Positions 15,232 through 23,036 of a DNA stretch of 34,240 nt are shown piece by piece. The notes under the pieces were generated by a model. It was not told where the DNA came from. It searched no databases and saw only the letters and a program-made list of their open reading frames with translations. Positions within the stretch are counted from its first letter, which is position 1; each line of letters begins with the position of its first letter. The DNA is from JAFGBN01 sp964394145 (GTDB lineage: Bacteria; Chloroflexota; Dehalococcoidia; GIF9; AB-539-J10). The translations under genes were made by a program, and so were the position numbers. The DNA is taken from assembly GCA_964394145.1 (NCBI GenBank), contig CAYMVL010000012.1, positions 1 to 34,240 of the forward strand. The letters run 5' to 3'.

Positions 15232-16625
15232 TATGCCTCTCGCATCTTCTTAGCTTGTTCTACTGCTTCATCAATTGTACCCACCATGTAGAAGGCGGCT
15301 TCCGGAAGGTCATCATGCTGTCCCTCCAAAATCTCCTTGAAGCCTCGTACCGTCTCCTTGATAGTTACGTACTTACCCGGACTTCCAGTGAAGACTTCAG
15401 CCACGTGAAATGGCTGAGAGCAGAATCTCTGAATTCGCCGAGCCCGATTTACAGTCAGCTTGTCCTCTTCACTCAGCTCTTCCATGCCCAGAATGGCTAT
15501 TATATCCTGCAACTCCTTGTACCTTTGTAAAGTCTGCTGTACCCCTCGAGCCACGCGGTAATGCTCCTCACCAACTATAGCAGGGTCCAGTATGCGCGAT
15601 GTTGAGGTTAGCGGATCAACCGCAGGGTAAATCCCTAGCTCGACGATCGCTCTATCCAAGACAACAACAGCATCAAGGTGACCGTAAGTTGCCACTATGC
15701 CGGGATCAGTATAGTCATCGGCAGGCACATAGATGGCTTGAAAGGACGTGATTGACCCCTTCTTGGTTGTTGTGATCCTTTCCTCTAGCTCACCAACATC
15801 AGTGCCCAATGTAGGCTGATAACCCACTGCTGAGGGCATGCGACCTAGAAGGGCCGACAATTCCATATTGGCCAGAACGTACCTGTATATGTTATCTATG
15901 AATAGAAGGACATCTTGCCCTTCGGCATCGCGGAAGTACTCTGCCATGGTAACCCCGGTTAATGCCACTCGGGAGCGAACACCGGGGCTCTCATTCATCT
16001 GACCAAAAACAAGGACAGTCTTGTCGAGAACTCCGGACCTCTGCATTTCAAGCCAGAGGTCATTCCCCTCTCGTGACCTTTCACCGACACCGACAAAAAC
16101 AGAAAACCCACCATGCTCAGTGGCAATATTGCGGATGAGCTCCATAATAATGACTGTTTTCCCTACCCCGGCTCCACCATAAGCTCCAACTTTACCCCCT
16201 TTGGTGAAGGGGGTTATCAGGTCCATAACTTTGAGCCCTGTCTCCAGCACCTGAGGACTCGTTTCCTGTTCTGTTAAAGGAGGCGGTGGATGATGGATAG
16301 GATATCTCTCTTTGGTCTTTATCTCTCCAAGCTCATCGAGTGGCTCACCAAACACATTAAATAGCCTGCCAAGGGTTTCCCTTCCCACAGGCACAGTGAT
16401 TTGAGTTCCCATGTCAATTGCCTCGGCTCCCCTTGCTAATCCGTCGGTGGGGGTCAGGGCAACGCCACGCACCCAGTTATTGCCCATGTGGTGCTGGGCT
16501 TCAATTACAATCTTGTTACCATCCTGGGGAATGACTATCCCGTTATTTATCGCTGGCAGTTCATTCGGAGGAAATTCCATGTCGACTACTGTGCCAATAA
16601 CTTGAACTACTTTGCCTTTCGCCAT
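15231..16625 (-). CDS. atpD: F1Fo ATP synthase beta subunit
   Basis: The catalytic subunit of F1, 464 residues. Walker A is GGAGVGKT at residues 150-157 within KVGAYGGAGVGKTVIIMELI, followed by the catalytic Glu in VGVGERSREGNDLW. Walker B is in DVLLFIDNIYRY; then come LLGRMPSAVGYQPTLGTDVG, the TSTSRILDP loop and the lever motif MEELSEEDKL. A strong GGAGG ribosome-binding site precedes the ATG. The IDNIYRYVLANMELSALL stretch departs from the common IDNIFRFTQAG form, while catalytic residues are kept. Confidence 0.97.
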   Translation of the reverse strand: MAKGKVVQVIGTVVDMEFPPNELPAINNGIVIPQDGNKIVIEAQHHMGNNWVRGVALTPTDGLARGAEAIDMGTQITVPVGRETLGRLFNVFGEPLDELGEIKTKERYPIHHPPPPLTEQETSPQVLETGLKVMDLITPFTKGGKVGAYGGAGVGKTVIIMELIRNIATEHGGFSVFVGVGERSREGNDLWLEMQRSGVLDKTVLVFGQMNESPGVRSRVALTGVTMAEYFRDAEGQDVLLFIDNIYRYVLANMELSALLGRMPSAVGYQPTLGTDVGELEERITTTKKGSITSFQAIYVPADDYTDPGIVATYGHLDAVVVLDRAIVELGIYPAVDPLTSTSRILDPAIVGEEHYRVARGVQQTLQRYKELQDIIAILGMEELSEEDKLTVNRARRIQRFCSQPFHVAEVFTGSPGKYVTIKETVRGFKEILEGQHDDLPEAAFYMVGTIDEAVEQAKKMREA

Positions 16626-16645
16626 ATATTACCTCCTAATAGCAC

Positions 16646-17503
16646 CTAAACTAACGCCTCAGCTCCTCCACTGATATCACAAATTTCCTTGGTGATCGTC
16701 TCCTGCCGGACTTTATTTAGAGACAAGGTCAAATCTACTATGAGTTCCTTAGCATTGTCGCTGGCATTGCGCATGGCTACCATTCTTGCTGATTGCTCAC
16801 TGGCGACAAGCTCCAGAATGGCATGGTATACCTTCATCTCCACATACCTTGGCAACAGTTCATTCCAAACAACGCTGGCATTCGGTTCATAAATGTATTC
16901 AGCTGTCTGTCCTTTGGGGAATGCAACCGGCTCAATAGGGAGCAAGACCTCCATTGTCGGTTGTTGAAGCATAGTGGTCACGAAGTGAGGATAAGCAAGA
17001 TATACCTGGTCAACCTCCTGGTTGCTATAATCATCGATAATAACACGCGCGATGGGGAGGATTTCCAGCAGGGTAGGTCTATCACTGATTCCGGTAAACT
17101 CGGCACGGATATGCTGTCCTGTGCGAAGCATAAAGGCTCGCCCCTTGCGACCCACAGTGACAACTGAAACAGGCACAGTTTGCCCCAAGACGAAGCGTCC
17201 AACAAGACGATTCATATTAGCGTTCAGCCCACCGCATAGACCACGGTCGGTAGTCATGTGGACTATGGCTATTCTTTTCACTTCCCTCTTCTGAAACAAT
17301 GGGGGCACCTTCTTCTCAGCCTGGCACTGAACTGCCAAATCAGCTATTACCTGGCTTATCTTGTCAGCATAAGGCCTGCCCGCTGTTGCCTGATCCTGGG
17401 CTCGCCTCATCCTGGCAGTGGCGATCATCTCCATGGCACGGCAAATCTTAGCAGTGCCTTCAATACTGCGTATGCGCCGACGTAGAAGTTGAGCAGTAGC
17501 CAT
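16646..17503 (-). CDS. atpG: F1Fo ATP synthase gamma subunit
   Basis: The gamma subunit is the rotating shaft of F1. The 285-residue protein begins ATAQLLRRRIRSIEGTAKIC with the next helix RAMEMIATARMRRAQ. It contains the conserved HMTTDRGLCGGLNANMNR, and ends SLNKVRQETITKEICDISGGAEAL, the C-terminal helix that inserts into the alpha-beta hexamer. Both terminal helices are intact. The ATG is preceded by TTGGAGGATAA. The 106-base spacer to atpA contains a diverged repeat (17572-17600). Confidence 0.96.
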   Translation of the reverse strand: MATAQLLRRRIRSIEGTAKICRAMEMIATARMRRAQDQATAGRPYADKISQVIADLAVQCQAEKKVPPLFQKREVKRIAIVHMTTDRGLCGGLNANMNRLVGRFVLGQTVPVSVVTVGRKGRAFMLRTGQHIRAEFTGISDRPTLLEILPIARVIIDDYSNQEVDQVYLAYPHFVTTMLQQPTMEVLLPIEPVAFPKGQTAEYIYEPNASVVWNELLPRYVEMKVYHAILELVASEQSARMVAMRNASDNAKELIVDLTLSLNKVRQETITKEICDISGGAEALV

Positions 17504-17571
17504 TTATCCTCCAATAACCTTCAGAAGCCCTTATGTGCTCCATGTCCTTACCTCAGCGACGCACAGAGTCC

Positions 17572-17600
17572 CGGAGATTCTTTGCCTCCGGCTCAGGGTG
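17572..17600 (+). repeat. Diverged dispersed repeat, copy 1 (atpA-atpG spacer)
   Basis: This 29-base element starts CGGAGATTCTTTGCCTCC. It matches 22 of 29 positions with the element at 19184-19212 read on the minus strand, without gaps. Both copies lie in the only spacers over 100 bases within the ATP synthase operon. It may belong to a small interspersed palindromic repeat family; no further copy was found in this window. Confidence 0.45.
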
Positions 17601-17609
17601 ATGCTGAGG

Positions 17610-19136
17610 CTAAGCTTTGCTCTCCTGATAAGCACTGCCTCCTTTGAATTCCAATATAGCTGCCTTCAGAGTTTCCTCCCCCTCTGACTTCATTTCCTTA
17701 TCCTCGTTGATTCTTCGCTCTAGCTCAGGATAGTTCGTTTCCATAAATCTATGGAAGCTCTCCTCGAAGGCCATAACTTTCTCTACCGGCACATCATCAA
17801 GATAGCCGTTGGTTACGGCGTAAAGAATCATTACCTCTTGCCCTAACGACATGGGGATATACTGAGGTTGTTTTAGCACTTCGCTGATACGCCGACCTCG
17901 CTCCAGTCTATCTCTGGCAGCCTTATCCAGGTCAGCAGCACCAAATTTTGCGAATGCCTCAAGCTCGCGAAACTGAGCCAGATCCAGCCGCAACCTGCTG
18001 GCTACCTGCCTCATGGCCTTCCTCTGAGCAGAACTGCCAACTCGAGAAACTGACAGCCCTACATTCATTGCCGGACGAATGCCAGCGTTGAATAAGTCGC
18101 TCTCCAGATAAATTTGTCCGTCAGTAATTGAGATCACATTTGTCGGTATATATGCTGATATATCTCCCGCTTGAGTTTCAATGATAGGCAGCGCAGTGAG
18201 AGACCCACCGCCATACTCTGGAGCCAGCTTCGCGGCCCTTTCCAGAAGCCTGCTGTGCAGATAGAAAACATCTCCTGGGTAGGCTTCCCTGCCCGGGGGA
18301 CGACGGAGCAATAGAGAGAGCTGGCGATAAGCCCAGGCATGTTTATAGAGATCGTCATAAACAACCAAGGCATCCTTTCCTTGCTCCATGAACTCTTCAC
18401 CCATGGCACACCCGGAATAAGGCGCAAGGTATTGTAGTGGAGCGGGATCAGAGGCATCGGCAGCTACTACGATAGTATGTTCCATCGCTCCGTATTTATC
18501 CAGGGTGGCTACTACCTGCGCTACCTTTGATGTTTTCTGCCCGATAGCTACATAAATGCAGATAAGATCCCCACCTTTCTGGGCAATTATAGCGTCAATG
18601 GGGATTGCTGATTTGCCCGTGAAACGGTCACCGATAATGAGCTCACGTTGACCACGCCCGATAGGAACCATGCTGTCTATAGCCTTAATGCCGGTATGTA
18701 CAGGTGTATCTACAGGCCTTCTTGACACAACGTTTGGTGCCACCCGCTCCACCGGTCTGGTCTTCTGCGTTTTTATGGGGCCTTTGCCATCCTTCGGGAG
18801 TCCCAGCGGATCAACTACCCTCCCAATAAGAGCTTCACCAACGGGGACCTCAATTACCCGGCCTGTTGCCTTTACCTCATCTCCTTCCTTAATAAGGCTA
18901 TAGTCACCAAGAATCACAGCGCCAACAATATCTTCCTCCAGGTTGAGAGCCAGCCCCATAATATCGTGGGGAAATTGCAGCAGCTCGTTATAGGCCGCAG
19001 CACTAAGACCGTGAACTCGGGCAATGCCGTCACCTACCTCCACCACTGTGCCCACATTGGCTATAGCCACAGCAGCGCCGAAACGCTCGATCTGTTCCTT
19101 TATTACAGAAACTATATCTTGCCCTCTATCTGCCAT
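17610..19136 (-). CDS. atpA: F1Fo ATP synthase alpha subunit
   Basis: The non-catalytic nucleotide-binding subunit of F1, 508 residues. The beta-barrel region holds TVVEVGDGIARVHGLSAAAY. The P-loop is GDRFTGKS (169-176), where most relatives have GDRQTGKT; the lysine is kept. Other family blocks are YDDLYKHAWAYRQLSLLLRR, PGREAYPGDVFYLHSRLLER and ISITDGQIYLESDLFNAGIRP. The arginine finger lies in VGLSVSRVGSSAQ. The C-terminus is complete. It lies between atpH (121-base spacer) and atpG (106-base spacer), both with copies of a diverged repeat. Confidence 0.97.
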   Translation of the reverse strand: MADRGQDIVSVIKEQIERFGAAVAIANVGTVVEVGDGIARVHGLSAAAYNELLQFPHDIMGLALNLEEDIVGAVILGDYSLIKEGDEVKATGRVIEVPVGEALIGRVVDPLGLPKDGKGPIKTQKTRPVERVAPNVVSRRPVDTPVHTGIKAIDSMVPIGRGQRELIIGDRFTGKSAIPIDAIIAQKGGDLICIYVAIGQKTSKVAQVVATLDKYGAMEHTIVVAADASDPAPLQYLAPYSGCAMGEEFMEQGKDALVVYDDLYKHAWAYRQLSLLLRRPPGREAYPGDVFYLHSRLLERAAKLAPEYGGGSLTALPIIETQAGDISAYIPTNVISITDGQIYLESDLFNAGIRPAMNVGLSVSRVGSSAQRKAMRQVASRLRLDLAQFRELEAFAKFGAADLDKAARDRLERGRRISEVLKQPQYIPMSLGQEVMILYAVTNGYLDDVPVEKVMAFEESFHRFMETNYPELERRINEDKEMKSEGEETLKAAILEFKGGSAYQESKA

Positions 19137-19183
19137 TTTAACCCCCTATTTTCTAGTATCATTGCGGGCTCTTCCCTCCCTGC

Positions 19184-19212
19184 CACTCCGAACTCGAGCC
19201 AAAGAGTCTCCG
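19184..19212 (-). repeat. Diverged dispersed repeat, copy 2 (atpH-atpA spacer)
   Basis: On the minus strand this element starts CGGAGACTCTTTGGCTCG and aligns with 17572-17600 on the plus strand at 22 of 29 positions. The two copies are inverted relative to each other and flank atpA. Confidence 0.45.
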
Positions 19213-19257
19213 AGACATTCGCCATCAACCGGGTTGACAGTGCAATCCTCTTCGCAG

Positions 19258-19797
19258 CTACTTGCTGCCTTCGGCCAGGCTATCCCTTAAGACTTCCAAC
19301 CTATTGCGTATGCTACCGTCAATAAGTGTATCACCAACCCTAGCTATGAAGCCACCGATTATGGAAGGATCAACTTGAGCATCAACCATAACCTTACCTT
19401 TCATAATCTCCCCGAGCTGTCGCGACAGTCTTTCCTTATCTTCGTCATCTAGATGCAAAGCGGTAACTACCTCAGCGTGTTGAATCCCATGATAGGCATC
19501 CACCAGCCTATCATATTCCTGTGAAATATTGTTGGCCAATCCCAATCTACCTCTACTTGTGAGGAGACAGGCTAGATTCAGGGCTAAGGCGTTTACCTCC
19601 ACCAGTCGTTCTTCCAAAAGCCCCTTTTTCGCCGAGAAAGGCAGTTTCGGACTCTCCATCAAAGCGAGGAATCTTACGTCCTTCGTCAGCTCGGCAATCC
19701 TCTTCAGACTGTCTTTCCAGCCCTCTAGCTCATCTCTCTCTACAGCCAGCTCAAAGGCAGCCTGTGCGTAGCGTTTACCAGGGATTGTTCTTGCCAT
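19258..19797 (-). CDS. atpH: F1Fo ATP synthase delta subunit
   Basis: Delta (OSCP) links the top of F1 to the peripheral stalk. The 179-residue protein has the N-terminal helical domain typical of the family (ARTIPGKRYAQAAFELAVER) and the C-terminal block DPSIIGGFIARVGDTLIDGSIRNRL, which is diagnostic. It begins 18 bases after atpF, consistent with co-expression. Confidence 0.94.
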   Translation of the reverse strand: MARTIPGKRYAQAAFELAVERDELEGWKDSLKRIAELTKDVRFLALMESPKLPFSAKKGLLEERLVEVNALALNLACLLTSRGRLGLANNISQEYDRLVDAYHGIQHAEVVTALHLDDEDKERLSRQLGEIMKGKVMVDAQVDPSIIGGFIARVGDTLIDGSIRNRLEVLRDSLAEGSK

Positions 19798-19815
19798 TTC
19801 TTATATCATCTTATA

Positions 19816-20325
19816 TCAATGTTCCTTGAAGGCAGCACTCTCCTCCAACGCTTCCTCAATAAGCCTACGATGCTTATCCTTGTCCAACGTCTCCCTAATC
19901 ACTTTCTCAGCAGCCATTATGGATATATCCACAAACTCCCCGCGCAATTCGTCTATAGCTTTATCTCGCTCCTCTGTCAATTCGCCTCGAGTCCTGTCAA
20001 TGATGGCTTGCGCTTCTTTCCTTGCCTCCTCCCTTGCTTCCTCCTTAAGCCTCTCCCCCATCTGGCTAGCTTGAGCAACTAAGGCCTGTCCATCCTCACG
20101 TGCTTTGCTAATCATTTGCTTGACTTCGCTTTCGGCGCGGGCATATTGCTCTTTAGTAGCTTCAGCTTGCTCCATGCTTTCCTTTATCCTTCTGGACCTC
20201 TCATCAAGCATCCTCAACACAGGTTTGTACAGAAACAAACCCAACAAGGCAAATAGAATGACGAAGTTTATGATAAAAGCTACCAGCAGTGGTAGATTAA
20301 TGCCAATATCGGCAAAGCCTCCCAT
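19816..20325 (-). CDS. atpF: F1Fo ATP synthase b subunit
   Basis: Subunit b forms the peripheral stalk. Of 169 residues, about 10-30 are one membrane helix (LPLLVAFIINFVILFALLGL) followed by FLYKPVLRMLDERSRRIKES. The rest is a long charged coiled coil rich in Glu, Lys and Arg, the standard architecture. Only one b gene is seen, so the stalk is presumably a homodimer. It follows the 37-residue ORF by 36 bases. Confidence 0.94.
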   Translation of the reverse strand: MGGFADIGINLPLLVAFIINFVILFALLGLFLYKPVLRMLDERSRRIKESMEQAEATKEQYARAESEVKQMISKAREDGQALVAQASQMGERLKEEAREEARKEAQAIIDRTRGELTEERDKAIDELRGEFVDISIMAAEKVIRETLDKDKHRRLIEEALEESAAFKEH

Positions 20326-20361
20326 TTTGCCCCCTTAGAGTATATTAGTACTCATCGCAGA

Positions 20362-20475
20362 CTAGAACGCCCCTAACAAGAAAAACCCAATAGTGAGTGC
20401 TGCTACAAGAAACACTCCCAGCGCCCCTGCCGCAATGATTATTGCCAGACCAACAGGAAAATCTCCATTCCCCAT
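20362..20475 (-). CDS. Small hydrophobic ORF inside the ATP synthase operon (unknown)
   Basis: Between atpE and atpF lies an ATG frame of 37 codons ending TAG. It has a strong Shine-Dalgarno (AAAGGAGT, six bases before the ATG). The peptide begins MGNGDFPVGLAI and ends GFFLLGAF; residues about 7-36 are one continuous hydrophobic segment rich in Gly and Ala, so a single membrane helix is predicted. Spacing is tight: 22 bases after atpE, 36 bases before atpF. I know of no ATP synthase subunit of this size at this position. The glycine/alanine pattern faintly recalls helix 1 of subunit c, but it lacks a carboxylate in the membrane. It could be an accessory Fo peptide, or an unselected frame; signal strength and position favour a real gene. 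Confidence 0.6.
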   Translation of the reverse strand: MGNGDFPVGLAIIIAAGALGVFLVAALTIGFFLLGAF

Positions 20476-20497
20476 GATTCACTCCTTTCAAATCATG

Positions 20498-20728
20498 TTA
20501 GACTACCATAGCCAAGATGATAGACACTATCAAAGCGTAAATGCCGATGGCTTCAGCCAAAGCGCCAATCAGAATCATGTTGGTCAAGATTGCGCCTCTG
20601 GCCTCAGGGTTACGTCCTAAGGCTTGCATTGCTGAATACCCGATAAGGCCCAAACCCAATGCAGGGCCAAAGAGCCCCAAGCCTGCAGCTAACCCTACCG
20701 CTAGCATTTTCATTACTGAAGGATCCAT
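20498..20728 (-). CDS. atpE: F1Fo ATP synthase c subunit (rotor ring)
   Basis: The 76-residue hairpin of two membrane helices forms the rotor ring. Helix 1 is glycine-rich (VGLAAGLGLFGPALGLGLIG), the loop is ALGRNPEARG, and helix 2 holds the ion-binding Glu59 in GALAEAIGIYAL. Positions that supply extra Na+ ligands in sodium-type rings (a Gln in helix 1 and a Ser/Thr right after the Glu) are Leu26 and Ala60 here, so the ring is probably proton-driven. That is an inference from known Na+ rings. Confidence 0.96.
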   Translation of the reverse strand: MDPSVMKMLAVGLAAGLGLFGPALGLGLIGYSAMQALGRNPEARGAILTNMILIGALAEAIGIYALIVSIILAMVV

Positions 20729-20747
20729 TTACTACCTCCTTTACCTT

Positions 20748-21701
20748 TTATTTCTGCTCCTCGTGTGAAGGACTTACAGCGATAACGCCAAATACCAGGG
20801 TTAAACCAGCAAAAATAAGGGCCTGAATAAGCCCGATGAGCAACTCTAAGCCATAGAAGGGAATAGTGAATACCAAGGGAATAAGAAAGGCAGAAACTAG
20901 TACCAGTATCTCACCGGCCGTCATATTGCCAAAAAGACGGAAGGTGAAACTAACAATACGTATGAAGTGGCTGAATATTTCAAGTAAACCCACAGCGAAG
21001 GTGATAATCCCGAAACCAATATTGGTGATTGCCGGGCGTACCTTTCCTTTTATTAACTGCTTCATTCCCTGTGCTATCTGACCGACATTGATGAATTCCC
21101 CAACGTATTTAAAAAAACCCAATTTCCTCATTCCCCAGGTTTCAACAAGTACGGCTGATACTACGGCGACGGAAAGGGGCACATTGACATCGGTATTCGC
21201 TCCCCGAAACAGGGGAACAAATGTCCCTTCGTGCATAAATCCTATAGTGCCAAAAAACGGTAGAAGAGCCAGGTAAGCATTGGCTATCACGTAGATAAAA
21301 ATGGTAGCCACTCCAGCAAAGAGCAGCCTAGCATGTTCTTTCCCCGCGGCCGCCTCAATGAAGTTCAGCAGCATTTCCAATGCCATCTCTGCCAGGCCTT
21401 GAAGCTTGCCCGGAATCAGTTTCATCTTTCGGGTACAAAAGTAGAACACAACTACCAGCACAATGATTGTAAACCAGGAAGCAATAAGGGTGTTAGTAAC
21501 GGAAAAGCCGGCAACATGAAATAAGGCCTCCGAAGGCAGGGCAATATGCGGCTTAGAGACATCAAGGATGCCGGGAGTCTCAATTCCCAGCATGCTAGCG
21601 CCAATAGGACCGAGAACCAGGCCAACCCCTAATAGAACCACAATAATAACGAGAGCCCATATCATGAAGCTGCTGAGGCAACCACAACCCATCTTGGGCA
21701 T
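20748..21701 (-). CDS. atpB: F1Fo ATP synthase a subunit
   Basis: Subunit a forms the ion half-channels of Fo. The 317-residue protein has an N-terminal membrane segment (IWALVIIVVLLGVGLVLGPI) and several more. The essential Arg is in FRLFGNMTAGEILVLV. At 317 residues it is longer than the usual 230-270 because of the extended N-terminal region (about 60 residues before the first conserved block). It starts 5 bases after the upstream atpI-like gene and precedes atpE by 19 bases. Confidence 0.95.
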   Translation of the reverse strand: MPKMGCGCLSSFMIWALVIIVVLLGVGLVLGPIGASMLGIETPGILDVSKPHIALPSEALFHVAGFSVTNTLIASWFTIIVLVVVFYFCTRKMKLIPGKLQGLAEMALEMLLNFIEAAAGKEHARLLFAGVATIFIYVIANAYLALLPFFGTIGFMHEGTFVPLFRGANTDVNVPLSVAVVSAVLVETWGMRKLGFFKYVGEFINVGQIAQGMKQLIKGKVRPAITNIGFGIITFAVGLLEIFSHFIRIVSFTFRLFGNMTAGEILVLVSAFLIPLVFTIPFYGLELLIGLIQALIFAGLTLVFGVIAVSPSHEEQK

Positions 21702-21706
21702 CGCTC

Positions 21707-21979
21707 TTATTGCTTACCTTTCTTTGATTCGTCTTGCTCAGCCCTGTACCGGTGAAGCATACGGTATAAGCCATAAAAGGCGATAACTGTTCCTATACCG
21801 AGACCGATAAGGGTGAACAAAGGCGTCCTTACGAAATGATGATCCAGCCAGTAGCCAATCCCTATGGGAATGACCAGGCTCAGAACTACATACCAACCAA
21901 CTGTTAATAAAAATCGAAGCGGCCCTGCCCACCGAATCACACGACCCTCCAATATTGCCAACTTATGCTGTGTAAACAA
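21707..21979 (-). CDS. AtpI/AtpZ-like ATP synthase-associated membrane protein
   Basis: This protein of up to 90 residues has two membrane helices (about 24-44 and 53-73: FLLTVGWYVVLSLVIPIGIG, then FTLIGLGIGTVIAFYGLYRM) and a basic tail. It is first in the ATP synthase operon. Size, topology and position match the AtpI/AtpZ group, linked to c-ring assembly or ion uptake. Start is uncertain: TTG at 21979 gives 90 residues, but GTG at 21940 has GGAGG five bases upstream and gives a 77-residue protein, which I find more likely. Confidence 0.75.
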   Translation of the reverse strand: MFTQHKLAILEGRVIRWAGPLRFLLTVGWYVVLSLVIPIGIGYWLDHHFVRTPLFTLIGLGIGTVIAFYGLYRMLHRYRAEQDESKKGKQ

Positions 21980-22130
21980 AGTGCGAAGTCCAGCTACGAT
22001 GGAATTCGCAGGATGTCTCCTTGTATAGCCAAGGCTCTGCTAGCTTTGATAGCCCAAAAGCTACATGGGAACCAAGAACAAGCAGTTGCCCAGCTGCCCG
22101 TTTTTGATGCCAGCCCTTATTCATAGGTTT

Positions 22131-22652
22131 CTAAGATTGGCGTTCCCTAAAATCCTCTAAGTCGAGTGTATTTATGAAATCCTTATACGCTGATAATCCT
22201 CGCAGTTCCCCGTCATCCATTTTGCATTCATTAATAGGTCTAACTCTTTCTTCCTCCAGCGTAATACCAGCCTTATCAAGAACTGATTCCTCGCTATATA
22301 TCGGTGCCTTGGCCCTTACTGCTAAAGCCAGAGCATCGCTCGGGCGAGAGTCAAGCTCTATTTGCTCGCCGTTAACATTCAGCCAAAGATTGGCATAAAA
22401 GACATCGTTCTCCAACTCCCTCATCACGACAAAGCTGACTGAAGCCCCCAATTTGGTAATTATGGACTGCAATAAATCGTGAGTTAGAGGACGGGGTAGT
22501 TCAACGTCCTGTAGCTTTACTGCTATAGGGTAAGCTTCAGAAGCGCCAACCCAAATGGGCAAATACAGGTTAGCGTTTTTCTCCTTCAAAATCACAACCC
22601 TTTGATCATTTATCAAGCTTACGCGGATACTGTCAATTGTCATCTCTTTCAT
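22131..22652 (-). CDS. Bifunctional nuclease (BFN/DUF151) domain protein
   Basis: The 173-residue protein carries the DUF151 pattern: an N-terminal MKEMTIDSIRVSLINDQRVV, then LPIWVGASEAYPIAVKLQ, LTHDLLQSIITKLGA, and the signature IELDSRPSDALALAVRAKAPIY. Plant and thermophile members have been reported to have nuclease activity, but the role in most bacteria is unknown. The C-terminal UvrB/UvrC-interacting motif of some members is absent. A CGGAGG ribosome-binding site lies 7 bases before the ATG. It lies between the ATP synthase operon and the thiol-redox genes, all on the same strand. Confidence 0.85.
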   Translation of the reverse strand: MKEMTIDSIRVSLINDQRVVILKEKNANLYLPIWVGASEAYPIAVKLQDVELPRPLTHDLLQSIITKLGASVSFVVMRELENDVFYANLWLNVNGEQIELDSRPSDALALAVRAKAPIYSEESVLDKAGITLEEERVRPINECKMDDGELRGLSAYKDFINTLDLEDFRERQS

Positions 22653-22706
22653 ATTTGTGCCTCCGATTGGGCAACCTGCTTATTTTACACTGATAATTTT
22701 TGCCCG

Positions 22707-22874
22707 TCAACGAGCCATACTGCCGGCTGCCCGCATAGCTAAGGCCGAGCTATTCATTTTAGCCAGTTGTGTTTCAATATTCTCCGTGCAACAGGGACAG
22801 GCAAGTGGCTTATCCGGAAACTTGAAAATATGCTCGGCGAGCTGTTGCGTGAACAGATGCACCGCGCTATTCAA
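22707..22874 (-). CDS. Possible 55-residue CPCC-motif protein (unknown)
   Basis: A minus-strand frame from TTG at 22874 (or GTG at 22862) to TGA at 22707 encodes a peptide with ordinary protein composition. It runs HLFTQQLAEHIFKFPDKP, then LACPCCTENIETQLAKMN. The CPCC cluster, helical flanks and position between extended thioredoxin and BFN suggest a small cysteine protein, perhaps metal- or thiol-related. An in-frame TAG about 20 codons upstream of the TTG limits the N-terminus. Upstream sequence holds two short hairpins (GACCG/CGGTC and GGGACC/GGTCCT). I do not recognise a family; it might also be the tail of a decayed gene. Confidence 0.4.
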   Translation of the reverse strand: MNSAVHLFTQQLAEHIFKFPDKPLACPCCTENIETQLAKMNSSALAMRAAGSMAR

Positions 22875-23010
22875 AGGACCACCCCGAGACAGGTCCCGAG
22901 AACTGCGAAACCGCTTGCATCCCTAAGTCTTAGTTAGCAAGACCGGCTTCGGTCAAACGCTAGGCGTGAGTTCCGCTATTTACTGCAGCCAATCATAGAT
23001 GCCGCCTCGC

Positions 23011-23036
23011 AGGAGACTCTTATTCTCTTGTCTCCT
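23011..23036 (-). terminator. Stem-loop at the end of the thioredoxin gene
   Basis: AGGAGAC (23011-23017) pairs with GTCTCCT (23030-23036) around a 12-base loop; it abuts and slightly overlaps the thioredoxin stop codon. No T-tract follows on the minus strand, so it could be an mRNA-stabilising hairpin or a weak terminator at the end of the redox operon. Confidence 0.35.
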
